Assembly: GCA_045586505.1 (NCBI GenBank)
Contig: JAZNAL010000030.1
Span: forward strand, 1 to 42,304
Direction: 5' to 3'
Length of the DNA: 42,304 nucleotides
From: Flemingiibacterium sp045586505
GTDB taxonomy: Bacteria > Bacillota > Clostridia > Oscillospirales > CAG-272
In this document: positions 16,676 to 24,434 of the stretch, in pieces
How the letters are laid out: the number at the start of each line of letters is the position of its first letter
Numbering within the stretch: the first letter of the stretch is position 1
Program-made: the position numbers and the translations under genes
The notes under the pieces: generated by a model
Seen by the model: the letters and a program-made list of their open reading frames with translations, nothing else
The model's database searches: none
Told to the model about the DNA's origin: nothing

Positions 16676-16769
16676 TAAGCAGGTAATGCGAAAAAAACAG
16701 CGTTTCTAAGGCGTTTTTTCAGTCTCCTAAATTAACTTGAAAATTTTTTGACTTTTTTTCAAAATAATC

Positions 16770-16798
16770 TTGCAAAATTCATGAATATGATGTATAAT
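16770..16798 (+). promoter_or_regulatory. Promoter of the TAXI-TRAP operon
   Basis: TTGCAA (16770-16775), 17-bp spacer, TATAAT (16793-16798). Confidence 0.75.
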
Positions 16799-16859
16799 AG
16801 TATATAGTAGATTTATTCCCATTTATTTTACTAATAATTTAATTTTACGGAGGTTAATT

Positions 16860-17813
16860 ATGAACAAGAAGATTCTTGCAGTAGTTGCTCTCGCACTCGT
16901 GCTTGTCCTCGGACTCGCTTCCTGCGGCGCAAAGTTAACAATGGGTACCGGCGGTACCGGCGGTACTTACTATCAGTTCGGCGCTATCCTTGGTCAGTAT
17001 GTTGAAAAGAATGCAGGCGTTGGCTGCGTAGCGGTTTCCACCGACGGCTCCAAGGCTAACATTCAGGGTATCGCGGCAGGCGACTACCAGCTCGGCACTG
17101 TTCAGTCCGACGTTATGGCATACGCTTGGAACGGCACCAACACCTTCGCTGATGACGGTAAGGTTGACTCCTTCCGCGTTGTAGGCGGTCTTTACGCTGA
17201 GGCTGTACAGCTCATCACCATGGATGAGAGCATCAAGTCTGTAGCTGACCTTAAGGGCAAGTCCGTTTCCATCGGTGCTCCCGCATCCGGCGTTTACTTC
17301 AACGCCATCGACGTTCTCGGTGCGGCAGGTCTCACCGAAAACGACATCAAGGCTCAGTACCAGAGCTTCAACGACTCCGTTGAAAGCCTCAAGGACGGCA
17401 AGATCGATGCAGCATTCATCGTTGCAGGCGCTCCCACTCCCGCGGTTGTTGAGCTTATGACCACCGCAGATGCATTCCTCGTTCCGATCGACGGCGAGGT
17501 TGCAGAGACCATCATGGCAAGCTGCCCCTACTACACAGTTTACACCATTCCCGCAGGCACCTATGAGGGCCAGGAAAATGATGTTGACACCATCACCGTT
17601 AAGGCTACTCTTATCGTATCCGCAGATATCGATGAGGAGACCGTATACAACCTCACCAAGGCTATCTTCGACAACACCGAGGCTATTACCTCCGAGCATG
17701 CAAAGGGTGCTGAGCTCAGCATCGAAAACGCTACAGAGGGTATGACCGCTCCGTTCCATGCAGGTGCCGCTCGCTACTTTGCTGAAAAGGGCGTTACCGT
17801 TGAAACCAAGTAA
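16860..17813 (+). CDS. TAXI-family TRAP transporter solute-binding lipoprotein
   Basis: A 317-residue extracytoplasmic substrate-binding protein of the TAXI type (TRAP-associated). It has a lipoprotein signal ending LASC (Cys near residue 22), then TMGTGGTGGTYYQFGAILG, the glycine-rich opening of TAXI proteins. Substrates of the family include glutamate and other organic acids; the one here is unknown. The next gene is the matching permease, with an intergenic hairpin that probably limits permease level relative to the binding protein. Confidence 0.93.
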   Translation: MNKKILAVVALALVLVLGLASCGAKLTMGTGGTGGTYYQFGAILGQYVEKNAGVGCVAVSTDGSKANIQGIAAGDYQLGTVQSDVMAYAWNGTNTFADDGKVDSFRVVGGLYAEAVQLITMDESIKSVADLKGKSVSIGAPASGVYFNAIDVLGAAGLTENDIKAQYQSFNDSVESLKDGKIDAAFIVAGAPTPAVVELMTTADAFLVPIDGEVAETIMASCPYYTVYTIPAGTYEGQENDVDTITVKATLIVSADIDEETVYNLTKAIFDNTEAITSEHAKGAELSIENATEGMTAPFHAGAARYFAEKGVTVETK

Positions 17814-17841
17814 TCCGGAGCTCGCGTAAGATACTGTTCGC

Positions 17842-17870
17842 TTCCGCTGCCGGCATTGCCGGCAGCGGAA
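17842..17870 (+). terminator. Intra-operon hairpin between binding protein and permease
   Basis: Perfect 13-bp stem TTCCGCTGCCGGC/GCCGGCAGCGGAA with a 3-nt loop and then AATTGTTATTT. It is likely a partial terminator or an mRNA-stability element that gives more binding protein than permease. Confidence 0.75.
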
Positions 17871-17897
17871 AATTGTTATTTATGGAAGGAGACCCCA

Positions 17898-19898
17898 ATG
17901 TCCAAAAAAACTCCCGAAGAAAAAAAGCTTCCGAAGATCGATGTCGAAACAGTCGACACCCTTTCCGAGGAAGAAAAAATGGCGGCTAATGTGGACGAGG
18001 TCATGAAAAAATATGACCGAGAGTCCAATGTCCGTATCTGGGAGGGTGCGCCCAAATGGGTCATCACCTGCATACTCGCCGCGTTTTCGCTTTTCTGCCT
18101 TTATGTAACGCTTGTTGCCACCTGGCTTGAAGAGGTGCGTCTTACCTCCTTCGTTGCCCTTATCGTTTTCATGGGCTACATGATCTTCCCTGCCAAAAAG
18201 GGTGTGCAGAAGGTCAATCATATGCCCTGGTACGATGTGGTACTAATGATAGCGGGCACCGCTTCTTTCTTATATTTCACCTTCTTTGCAAAGGAAATCA
18301 TCGGCCAGGGCTCCATACTTGAAGCATATCAGCTTGTGATCGCGGCTGTGGGTATCGTGGCTGTAGCTGAGCTTTGCCGACGCAGTGTGGGACTGCCGAT
18401 ACTGATCGTTGCCGCCGCGTTTGTTATTTACGCGCTGTTCTTCGGTCTGTCTAACCCCTCCTTCACGGGAAGACTCAACAAGCTAATAAGCACGCTGTTC
18501 TATTCCAAGGAAGGCATTCTCTCCACCCCCATCAATGCCTGCTCAAAGTTCATCGTCGTATTTATCATATTTGGCGCATTTCTTGAGCGTACCGGTATCG
18601 CGGACTTCTTTATCAAGGCGGCTAATGTGGTCGTCGGACGCTTCTCCGGCGGTCCCGCAAAGGTAGCCGTTGTGGCAAGTGCCCTTGAAGGCATGGTTTC
18701 CGGCTCCTCCGTGGCAAATACCGTGGGAAGCGGCTCGGTCACCATCCCGCTTATGAAAAAGACAGGCTACAAGCCCGAATTTGCGGCAGCTGCAGAAGCT
18801 GCGGCTTCCACGGGCGGTCAGATCATGCCTCCCATAATGGGCGCCGCCGCATTCTTAATGGCGGAGAACCTGGCGGTAGGCTACAGCACCATCATCGTGA
18901 AGGCGATACTTCCCGCTATTCTGTACTTCGCGGGCATTTTCATCGCGGTGCATCTTGAAGCCAAGAAATACGGTCTGCGCGGACTTTCCAAGGAAGAGAT
19001 CCCGGACTGGAAGCCGCTTATCAAGAAGATATACCTCCTTCTCCCGCTGGGACTGCTCATCTACCTCGTAAGCTCCAATATGTTTACGATCCAGTATTCC
19101 GCCGCTATCGCGATAATCGCCGCTATCCTTGTGAGCATCCTCAATAAGGAAAAGCGCCTCACTCCGAAGGGCATCCTCGAAGCCCTCGCGGCAGGTGCAC
19201 AGGGCACCATTTCCATCGCCGCCGCTTGTGCTATCGCGGGTATCATCGCAGGCTCCATCACCGCAACAGGTCTTGCGAACGTGCTCATCAACGGCATAGT
19301 AGAGCTTGCAGGTAATCAGATTATTATCGCACTTGTGCTCACCATGATCTGCTGTATCGTGCTCGGTATGGGCGTGCCCACCACCGCTAACTACTGCATT
19401 ATGGCGGCAACTTGTGCTCCCATCCTCGTCCGTATGGGCGTTCCCGCCATCGCAGCGCACTTCTTCGTATTCTACTTCGGTATCGTTGCTGACCTCACTC
19501 CTCCCGTAGCACTTGCAGCATATGCGGGAGCGGCGATCGCGCAGTCCAACCCGATGAAGACCGCCATCACCGCCACAAAGCTGGCAATCGCGGCGTTTAT
19601 CGTACCCTACGTCTTCGCGCTCAGCCCCGTGATGCTGTTCATCGACGTAGAAGGTCCTCTGCAGGTCATCATGATCATTGCAACCTCACTCATCGGCATC
19701 TTCGGTGTCTCCTCCGCGCTTGAGGGCTACATATTCGCTAATATGAATCTCATTCAGCGCATCCTCGCCGGTGCCGCGGGCATACTCCTCATCGACCCCA
19801 ACGGCATGACCGACATCATCGGTATCGCACTGATTGCGATCGTCATTGTATGGCAGTATTTTGGAAAGCGTAAGTCAATCAAGAAATTAACGGCATAA
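17898..19898 (+). CDS. TAXI-TRAP transporter fused permease (DctQM-type)
   Basis: A 666-residue integral membrane protein with a cytoplasmic N-terminus (about 50 residues), then many hydrophobic helices. It fuses the small and large TRAP permease parts, as in TAXI systems, and drives sodium- or proton-coupled uptake with the binding protein upstream. Family signatures include SGSSVANTVGSG near residue 276, EAAASTGGQIMPPIMGA near residue 302 and GMGVPTTANY near residue 490. The start is set at 17898 by GGAAGGA upstream. It ends at a strong terminator. Confidence 0.93.
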   Translation: MSKKTPEEKKLPKIDVETVDTLSEEEKMAANVDEVMKKYDRESNVRIWEGAPKWVITCILAAFSLFCLYVTLVATWLEEVRLTSFVALIVFMGYMIFPAKKGVQKVNHMPWYDVVLMIAGTASFLYFTFFAKEIIGQGSILEAYQLVIAAVGIVAVAELCRRSVGLPILIVAAAFVIYALFFGLSNPSFTGRLNKLISTLFYSKEGILSTPINACSKFIVVFIIFGAFLERTGIADFFIKAANVVVGRFSGGPAKVAVVASALEGMVSGSSVANTVGSGSVTIPLMKKTGYKPEFAAAAEAAASTGGQIMPPIMGAAAFLMAENLAVGYSTIIVKAILPAILYFAGIFIAVHLEAKKYGLRGLSKEEIPDWKPLIKKIYLLLPLGLLIYLVSSNMFTIQYSAAIAIIAAILVSILNKEKRLTPKGILEALAAGAQGTISIAAACAIAGIIAGSITATGLANVLINGIVELAGNQIIIALVLTMICCIVLGMGVPTTANYCIMAATCAPILVRMGVPAIAAHFFVFYFGIVADLTPPVALAAYAGAAIAQSNPMKTAITATKLAIAAFIVPYVFALSPVMLFIDVEGPLQVIMIIATSLIGIFGVSSALEGYIFANMNLIQRILAGAAGILLIDPNGMTDIIGIALIAIVIVWQYFGKRKSIKKLTA

Positions 19899-19902
19899 TA
19901 CC

Positions 19903-19937
19903 CTCCCCCAAACCGCGTGCGGTTTGGGGGAGTTTTT
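19903..19937 (+). terminator. TRAP operon terminator
   Basis: 14-bp perfect stem CTCCCCCAAACCGC/GCGGTTTGGGGGAG with a 2-nt loop and TTTTT. Confidence 0.92.
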
Positions 19938-19944
19938 GTATACA

Positions 19945-19970
19945 AAAACGACGTGCAAAATGCACATCGT
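19945..19970 (-). terminator. Terminator of tRNA-Val
   Basis: AACGAtGTGCA-TTTT-TGCACgTCGTT hairpin (G-U allowed) followed by TTTGT on the minus strand. Confidence 0.75.
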
Positions 19971-19974
19971 TTAT

Positions 19975-20051
19975 TGGTGGAAACAACTGGAATCGAACCA
20001 GTGACCCCTTGCATGTCAAGCAAGTACTCTAACCAGCTGAGCTATGCTTCC
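19975..20051 (-). tRNA. tRNA-Val (anticodon GAC)
   Basis: A 77-nt cloverleaf on the minus strand. Acceptor GGAAGCA/TGTTTCC (one G-U pair), anticodon loop TTGACAT giving GAC, T loop TTCGATT, CCA encoded. Confidence 0.95.
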
Positions 20052-20060
20052 AAGTATGTG

Positions 20061-20082
20061 TGGTGTCGGATTTGATGACCTG
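20061..20082 (-). repeat. Degenerate tRNA T-arm-like tail 1
   Basis: The minus strand reads GCAGGTCATCAAATCC, close to the T-arm tail of the tRNA-Pro fragments at 20201 and 20373 but diverging before the CCA. It looks like the oldest copy in the series. Confidence 0.45.
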
Positions 20083-20230
20083 CACGCGAAACCGCTTCGC
20101 GGTATCGCGGCAAGAACGCAAGCGTTCTTGCTTCGAGCTTGCACCCGCCATTTTGACAAGAACAAAATCGCAGAATGACAAGCCATTCCGCGATTTTGTT
20201 TGGTCGGAATGACAGGATTTGATGACCTGC
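20083..20230 (-). repeat. Structured unit 1: tRNA-Pro-like tail plus three hairpins
   Basis: 20201-20230 is the 3' end of a tRNA-Pro (T arm, acceptor, CCA) with a 2-nt insertion in the T loop. Downstream on the minus strand are hairpin 1 (20161-20200; 11-bp stem, mismatch, 4-bp stem, loop with GCTTGTC), hairpin 2 CAAGAACG/CGTTCTTG (20111-20130) and hairpin 3 at 20084-20109. Unit 2 has the same layout with different stem sequences. Confidence 0.65.
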
Positions 20231-20419
20231 AGTAGTTGCGCGAGGCGCAACTACACAAGGACGATATTGCGAGAGGTATGCGTTTCTTTAGCGCGTCCTT
20301 GAATCGAGCTTCTCGCCGGTCGTTCTGACAGAGGAAAATTACTGGAGCGACAAGCACTCCACTAATTTTCCTTGGTCGGAATGACAGGATTTGAACCTGC
20401 GACATCCTGCTCCCAAAGC
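20231..20419 (-). repeat. Structured unit 2: tRNA-Pro 3' fragment (candidate att site) plus three hairpins
   Basis: 20373-20419 is the 3' 47 nt of a tRNA-Pro (TTTGGGA anticodon loop giving TGG, T arm, acceptor, CCA); the 5' half is absent. A fragment cut at the anticodon loop is what a tRNA-targeting integrase leaves as an attachment site. It is followed on the minus strand by hairpin 1 (20332-20372), hairpin 2 (CAAGGACG/CGTCCTTG, 20256-20301) and hairpin 3 (GTAGTTGCGC/GCGCAACTAC, 20232-20254). Confidence 0.65.
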
Positions 20420-20508
20420 CGTAAAGTAGTGTAGTTACGGGATTTTTTAGCACTTTTCGACCACAATCAGCGCGAAAGTTTTTTCGTTTGGAGCTTTCGT
20501 GCGCTTGG

Positions 20509-20593
20509 TGTGCGTGTAGTGCAAGCGTGAAAGTGGTCAAAGCTGTGGTCAAGGAACAATGAAATATTTGCACCGCATAAGACAAAGAAAACG
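20509..20593 (+). repeat. 85-bp element-end repeat, copy A, with GTGGTCA direct repeats
   Basis: It contains GTGGTCA at 20533-20539 and again at 20545-20551, 12 bp apart, then TTTGCACCGCATAAGACAAAGAAA. A degenerate copy follows the ATPase at about 22198-22282, and the GTGGTCA pair recurs at 42174-42192. An inverted GTGGTCG lies near 20458. These could be recombinase arm sites at an element end; function is inferred. The rest of 20420-20508 holds a CCGTAA/TTACGG hairpin with TTTTTT and a GCGCGAAAG/CTTTCGTGCGC hairpin, but no gene. Confidence 0.55.
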
Positions 20594-20626
20594 TGATGCT
20601 CCCGTTTTTCCGAGAGCATCGTATTA

Positions 20627-21946
20627 TTATATAAACATAGCAAGAAAATGCGGTAGAGTGAATTTCTTATCTGATACTCCCACGTTGCCGCCGATCAACT
20701 TAAAAGCAATTGACGGGTCATATTCCTTGATAAATGAGTCAAGCGATTTCGTAGGAGCGTTGCCGGCTTTCACTTCGATCGGGATGACATCGCCGTCCTT
20801 CTCGATTACAAATTCAAGCTCGGAGCTATCACCATGCTTATAGTAGTGAAGCGTATAGCCGTTCTTCACAAGAGTTTCTGCAACGAAATTTTCATAAATA
20901 CCGCCCTTTGCAAATCCCTTCAGGGTTCCGTTTAAGAGAGCCTGTTTGGTTGCAAAACCGAACAATGCAAGCAACAGTCCGGTATCAGCAATATAAAGCT
21001 TAAATTCGTTATCCTTCTCGTAAGCCTTCAAAGGCAGCGTCGGAATCGTAGTGTTGTAGCACATATACGCCATATTGGCATCGCGAAGCCACTGTACACT
21101 GTCACCGAATTTGCGTGAAGTTGCCTTGTGTTCAACCTCGGAATACTTGAATTTTTTATTCTCTTTAGCAAGTTGACGGGGGATACTGTCATAGCACTGA
21201 CGAACTTTCACTTTTTCTGCGCCCTTTGCGTGCTGCGAGATATCGTCTGCATAGGATGCCAAAATCTTATCTTGGATTTCCTGCACCTTGGTAAAGTCCT
21301 TATATTTTGCAAAGCTTGCGACTACCTCCGGCATTCCACCGACAACAAGGTATTCACGGAGCAGGCTTTCATATTTTTCGTGAATCTCAGACGGAATCTT
21401 TTCTTTCGAGTCATAAAAGCTTTTCAGGTAATCAATGGTTTCATTTGTATAACCGTATGCCCATAAAAACTCCTCGAAGTCCATTGAGTACATCATGACG
21501 GTCTTTTCATAACCAACGGGGATGGATTCGACCGGCTCGACCTCGTCATCGTCATCCTTGCCATAGGATAATCCGAGAAGCGAACCCGAAGCAATCACAT
21601 CGTAACGTCCATCCTCCGCAAGGAACTTCAAAGCAGTACGCGCGCCTGCGCACTTCTGAATCTCATCAAGAAAAATGAGCGTCTTGCCGGGAATAAGTTT
21701 GACCCCCGGGATGTTGGCAGTCAATCGCTTATATATCTCTTCCGCAGTTTTGTCACCGTCAAAAATAACCTTTAAGCTCTTCTGCTCGTGGAAGTTGATC
21801 TCTACAAAACTGTCGTACTCTTTTTTCCCAAACTGTCTAATAAGGTAAGTTTTGCCGACCTGCCTCGCACCTTTTACCAAAAGGCACTCTTTCTTATCTT
21901 CGTTTTTCCATGCGAGTAAAGTATCGTACATTTTACGTTTTAACAT
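20627..21946 (-). CDS. AAA ATPase with DUF4143 domain
   Basis: A 439-residue protein: N-terminal AAA domain with Walker A KGARQVGKTYLIRQ near residue 24, Walker B LIFLDEIQ near residue 85, then the DUF4143 domain with a nuclease-like core near the C-terminus (FVIEKDGDVIPIEVKAGN, an E-x-K pattern like restriction-type nucleases). Such proteins are common in gut bacteria; their function is not established, and roles in defence or DNA metabolism are speculation. I place the start at ATG 21946 with GAGGTGA upstream. The gene is flanked by the 85-bp repeats and has the phased motif array upstream, so it looks like a separate cargo module. Confidence 0.85.
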   Translation of the reverse strand: MLKRKMYDTLLAWKNEDKKECLLVKGARQVGKTYLIRQFGKKEYDSFVEINFHEQKSLKVIFDGDKTAEEIYKRLTANIPGVKLIPGKTLIFLDEIQKCAGARTALKFLAEDGRYDVIASGSLLGLSYGKDDDDEVEPVESIPVGYEKTVMMYSMDFEEFLWAYGYTNETIDYLKSFYDSKEKIPSEIHEKYESLLREYLVVGGMPEVVASFAKYKDFTKVQEIQDKILASYADDISQHAKGAEKVKVRQCYDSIPRQLAKENKKFKYSEVEHKATSRKFGDSVQWLRDANMAYMCYNTTIPTLPLKAYEKDNEFKLYIADTGLLLALFGFATKQALLNGTLKGFAKGGIYENFVAETLVKNGYTLHYYKHGDSSELEFVIEKDGDVIPIEVKAGNAPTKSLDSFIKEYDPSIAFKLIGGNVGVSDKKFTLPHFLAMFI

Positions 21947-21971
21947 AAAAATCACCTCGTTTCATGCCCCT

Positions 21972-22000
21972 ATTATAACATAATATTGCCGTTTTGTCAA
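21972..22000 (-). promoter_or_regulatory. Promoter of the DUF4143 ATPase
   Basis: Minus strand TTGACA (22000-21995), 17-bp spacer, TATAAT (21977-21972). Confidence 0.85.
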
Positions 22001-22005
22001 CCATT

Positions 22006-22125
22006 ATGCATATTTTGGGGTATTGCAAAACCAAAATAATGCATATTTTAGGATAGTGCAAATTTCAATATATGCAGATTTACGGACATCTGCAAATCTA
22101 AATTACGCATATTTTATGGCGATTG
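22006..22125. repeat. Phased array of seven NTGCANATTTN motifs (33-bp period)
   Basis: Tandem 33-bp units start at 22006, 22039, 22072 and 22105. Each complete unit holds two copies of an 11-bp motif, giving starts near 22006, 22023, 22039, 22056, 22072, 22090 and 22105, i.e. 15-18 bp apart. The array lies just upstream of the -35 box of the ATPase gene. It is not a CRISPR because there are no spacers. It may be a set of operator sites for a regulator, perhaps the ATPase itself. Confidence 0.75.
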
Positions 22126-22197
22126 AGATGTGATGATTTCGTCACAGTTGGTATATAATAAATCCGAATTCGCTTGTTAAATGGGGTACTTCTTTAT

Positions 22198-22282
22198 GTT
22201 GTGTACGTGTAGTCCGTGCGTGGAAGCGGTGAGATATGTGGTTAAGGAAGAGATGCAATTTTTGCGCCGCATAATTCAAAGA
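22198..22282 (+). repeat. 85-bp element-end repeat, copy B (degenerate)
   Basis: GTGTACGTGTAGT...GTGGTTAAGGAAGAG...TTTTGCGCCGCATAATTCAAAGAAA aligns along its length with copy A at 20509-20593 with scattered changes. The GTGGTCA pair is decayed here. With copy A it brackets the DUF4143 ATPase module. Confidence 0.6.
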
Positions 22283-22291
22283 AATAACCTC

Positions 22292-22320
22292 TTGACAAAT
22301 TTGAAAAGTCATGATACAAT
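22292..22320 (+). promoter_or_regulatory. Promoter of the 22.3-22.8 kb locus
   Basis: TTGACA (22292-22297), 17-bp spacer, TACAAT (22315-22320). Confidence 0.75.
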
Positions 22321-22326
22321 ATACAC

Positions 22327-22800
22327 GAACGCATGTTCTGCTGTATTTGGCTATGCGGCAAACAAAAATCCGGACAAAACCAAGTGTCAAAAGGAAACAC
22401 TACACCGACTATTGAATTCTTAGCCGAACCCTACAAAAGGATTTCTCCGCAAAAGAAATCACATAAACTTATACAGTAGGAGATATGAATATATAGAATA
22501 ACTCATAATATCTTTTCTACCGCACCATCCATGACTAAAAAGAAAAGTAGAAAATCTATAATAACCTTCCTCAAAGAATTATGGTTCAAAGAAATCAATG
22601 GTTATAGATCGAATAATAGAACTGCATTTCAGCCTGTCAATGATATTCCGGTATATTTTGCATATAGAATTGACAGCAGCAGTTCAAACGCTTTTCGCGT
22701 TAGTATCTTTAATGTCGTATGTTGCCGTAAATTTCATAGTTTTACTAGTCAAAATGCAGAACAACCGGGCTGTCCTTTTCAGGATGGCCCGGTCTTTTTT
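22327..22800 (+). ncRNA. Promoter-to-terminator locus without a clear gene (ncRNA or type I toxin-like)
   Basis: The stretch between a good promoter and a strong terminator has no convincing long ORF. A hydrophobic frame near 22680-22770 (VQTLFALVSLMSYVAVNFIV, followed by KMQNN) would be a single membrane helix with a basic tail, like small holin-like toxins, but it lacks a clear start and ribosome site. AGTGT/ACACT forms a small hairpin near 22383. I treat it as an RNA locus with a possible tiny toxin. The stretch 22801-23133 holds only the switch left end. Confidence 0.35.
22766..22800 (+). terminator. Strong intrinsic terminator
   Basis: ACCGGGCtgTCCT/AGGAtgGCCCGGT hairpin followed by CTTTTTTT. 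Confidence 0.9.
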
Positions 22801-22883
22801 TGTTTCAGCAAGCTTCTAATGTCAGCGATAATGAATGGAGATAAGCCTATGCATCTTTAAATGATAAATAGAAAAACTAAATA

Positions 22884-22910
22884 AATTTTCGCAGAGTTAA
22901 TCAATAAGTG
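22884..22910 (+). repeat. Left 27-bp inverted repeat of the putative invertible switch
   Basis: A 27-bp sequence starting AATTTTCGCAG and ending TCAATAAGTG is repeated perfectly in inverse orientation at 24332-24358, 1.4 kb away on the other side of the recombinase gene; outward, AAAT also matches after one mismatch. This spacing and content suit recombination sites of an invertible segment. Confidence 0.85.
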
Positions 22911-22941
22911 ATACACCACAAAACATCAATTTAGCATTTCT

Positions 22942-22970
22942 ATTATAGCATAACCTCATTCAAATTGCAA
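22942..22970 (-). promoter_or_regulatory. Outward-pointing promoter inside the putative invertible segment
   Basis: Minus strand TTGCAA (22970-22965), 17-bp spacer, TATAAT (22947-22942), about 32 bp inside the left repeat and pointing left. If the segment inverts, it would point right into the AP2-sipW operon. TTGCAA is its own reverse complement, so it can also serve a plus-strand promoter for the recombinase (TATATC 16 bp on), which is weaker. Confidence 0.75.
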
Positions 22971-23133
22971 TATAGCAGAGAAAATTTATATCAATTTCTT
23001 CAATTCATCTAAAATTATCAAAGTGAGGTGATTTGTTTTTGTAATTATTAATGCTGTTGTAAAGTGATGAATTATTCTGCGCAGTCAATATCGCAGTCAT
23101 AGATACGGTAGTAAATAGATCGGAGGAGTAATT

Positions 23134-24249
23134 ATGGCTAAAGGTGAGAACATTTTTAAGAGAAAAGACGGGCGCTGGGAAGCTCGTTATATAAAAGGAC
23201 ATGAGTTGTCCGGAAAGATCAAATACGGTTTTTGTTATGGAAAAACCTACAAGGAAGCAAAGGAAAAGGTTACCGTTTATAAAGCAGCGTTACTAAATGG
23301 AGAGGTATTGCCAAACAAAGGTAAGCGCAATCGTTTTTCGTTTTTCTGTGATGAATGGTTCAGCGGGCTATCTTGCACATGTAAAGACTCCACGTTAGTG
23401 AAGTACGGATATATTTTAGATAAACACATCAAACCTAAACTTGGTGGGGCGTATCCGACAGGACTGTCAACAGGACTTGTTGATAGTTTCCGAGATGAGT
23501 TGATAAATAAGGACGGCCTATCACCTAAATCAGTAAAAGATATCTTAATGGTATTACGATCCATCTTAAAATATACATCCAAACAGTATCCTGGAGTATT
23601 TCAACCAATAGAGATAACATACCCCAGAGAGAATAAAAAGGAGATGCGGGTATTAACACGCGAGGAACAGTCTCGGTTTATATCCTATTTGTTAGACGAT
23701 ATGGACGCTTGTAAATTCGGAACATTTATTGCGTTATTTACCGGCATGCGAATCGGAGAAATTTGTGCTCTGAAATGGGAGAATATCTCCCTCAAGGACG
23801 CAACCATAAAAGTAGACAGAACTATGCAGCGCCTAAAAAATATTGAGGATGATGCACAGACCAAAACAAAGGTCGTGGTGAGTTCACCCAAGAGCGATAA
23901 TTCAACGCGTATCATCCCTATGACAAAGCAAGCTGCAGAACTGTGTGGGAAGATGCAGCCAGACAGTCAAGCTTCTTATGTTTTAACCGGCAATGAACGC
24001 TATATGGAGCCAAGGGCTCTGCAGTATCGCCTCGAAAAATATACGCAAGAATGTGGGCTTGATGGGGTTCATTTTCATACTCTACGTCATACATTCGCGA
24101 CACGCTGTGTAGAGGTAGGATTTGAAATAAAATCGTTAAGTGAGATACTGGGACATTCCAGTACGACATTGACGCTTGACCGCTATGTTCACGCATCTAT
24201 TGAGTTAAAGCGAGACAATATGAGCAAGCTTGCAGCAATTGGAATGTAA
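23134..24249 (+). CDS. Tyrosine recombinase of the putative switch
   Basis: A 371-residue integrase of the lambda Int/XerC-D type. An N-terminal arm-type domain (DGRWEARYIKG near residue 10) is followed by a SAM-like domain and the catalytic domain with R206 (TGMRIGEI), H315-x-x-R318, H341 (LGHSS) and nucleophile Y351 (DRYVH). All catalytic residues are present. It starts at ATG with GGAGGAG. The gene lies inside 27-bp inverted repeats, so it may invert the DNA carrying itself and the outward promoter, like phase-variation recombinases. It could instead be the integrase of a small integrated element. Confidence 0.9.
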   Translation: MAKGENIFKRKDGRWEARYIKGHELSGKIKYGFCYGKTYKEAKEKVTVYKAALLNGEVLPNKGKRNRFSFFCDEWFSGLSCTCKDSTLVKYGYILDKHIKPKLGGAYPTGLSTGLVDSFRDELINKDGLSPKSVKDILMVLRSILKYTSKQYPGVFQPIEITYPRENKKEMRVLTREEQSRFISYLLDDMDACKFGTFIALFTGMRIGEICALKWENISLKDATIKVDRTMQRLKNIEDDAQTKTKVVVSSPKSDNSTRIIPMTKQAAELCGKMQPDSQASYVLTGNERYMEPRALQYRLEKYTQECGLDGVHFHTLRHTFATRCVEVGFEIKSLSEILGHSSTTLTLDRYVHASIELKRDNMSKLAAIGM

Positions 24250-24331
24250 TTTTCCGCAGTCAAAATATTGTGTCCAACATCGTAATTTTCGGTGAAAAAG
24301 CATTTGTTTTAAGGCATATTTTGAGTTTTTA

Positions 24332-24358
24332 CACTTATTGATTAACTCTGCGAAAATT
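24332..24358 (-). repeat. Right 27-bp inverted repeat of the putative switch
   Basis: Perfect reverse complement of 22884-22910. It lies 82 nt after the recombinase stop and 76 nt before the AP2-protein start, so it forms the joint between switch and operon. I see no terminator between recombinase and repeat, so read-through is possible in this orientation. Confidence 0.85.
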
Positions 24359-24434
24359 AATTTCCTAATTATGGAAATTCGATTTAGCTGGAAATAAATC
24401 CAATCGCATGAACGCAAAAGGACTCAGCATCAAA

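Noticed and set aside
20016..20585. 189-codon minus-strand ORF across the tRNA-Pro tails
   Set aside because: It translates tRNA tails and hairpins; no protein-like composition, so it is a chance open frame.
22006..22125. Possible CRISPR array
   Set aside because: The 33-bp units are directly adjacent, with no spacers, and each contains two shorter motifs; no cas gene is in the window.
22531..22860. 109-codon plus-strand ORF
   Set aside because: No family, no ribosome site and it runs through a strong terminator hairpin; not accepted as a gene.
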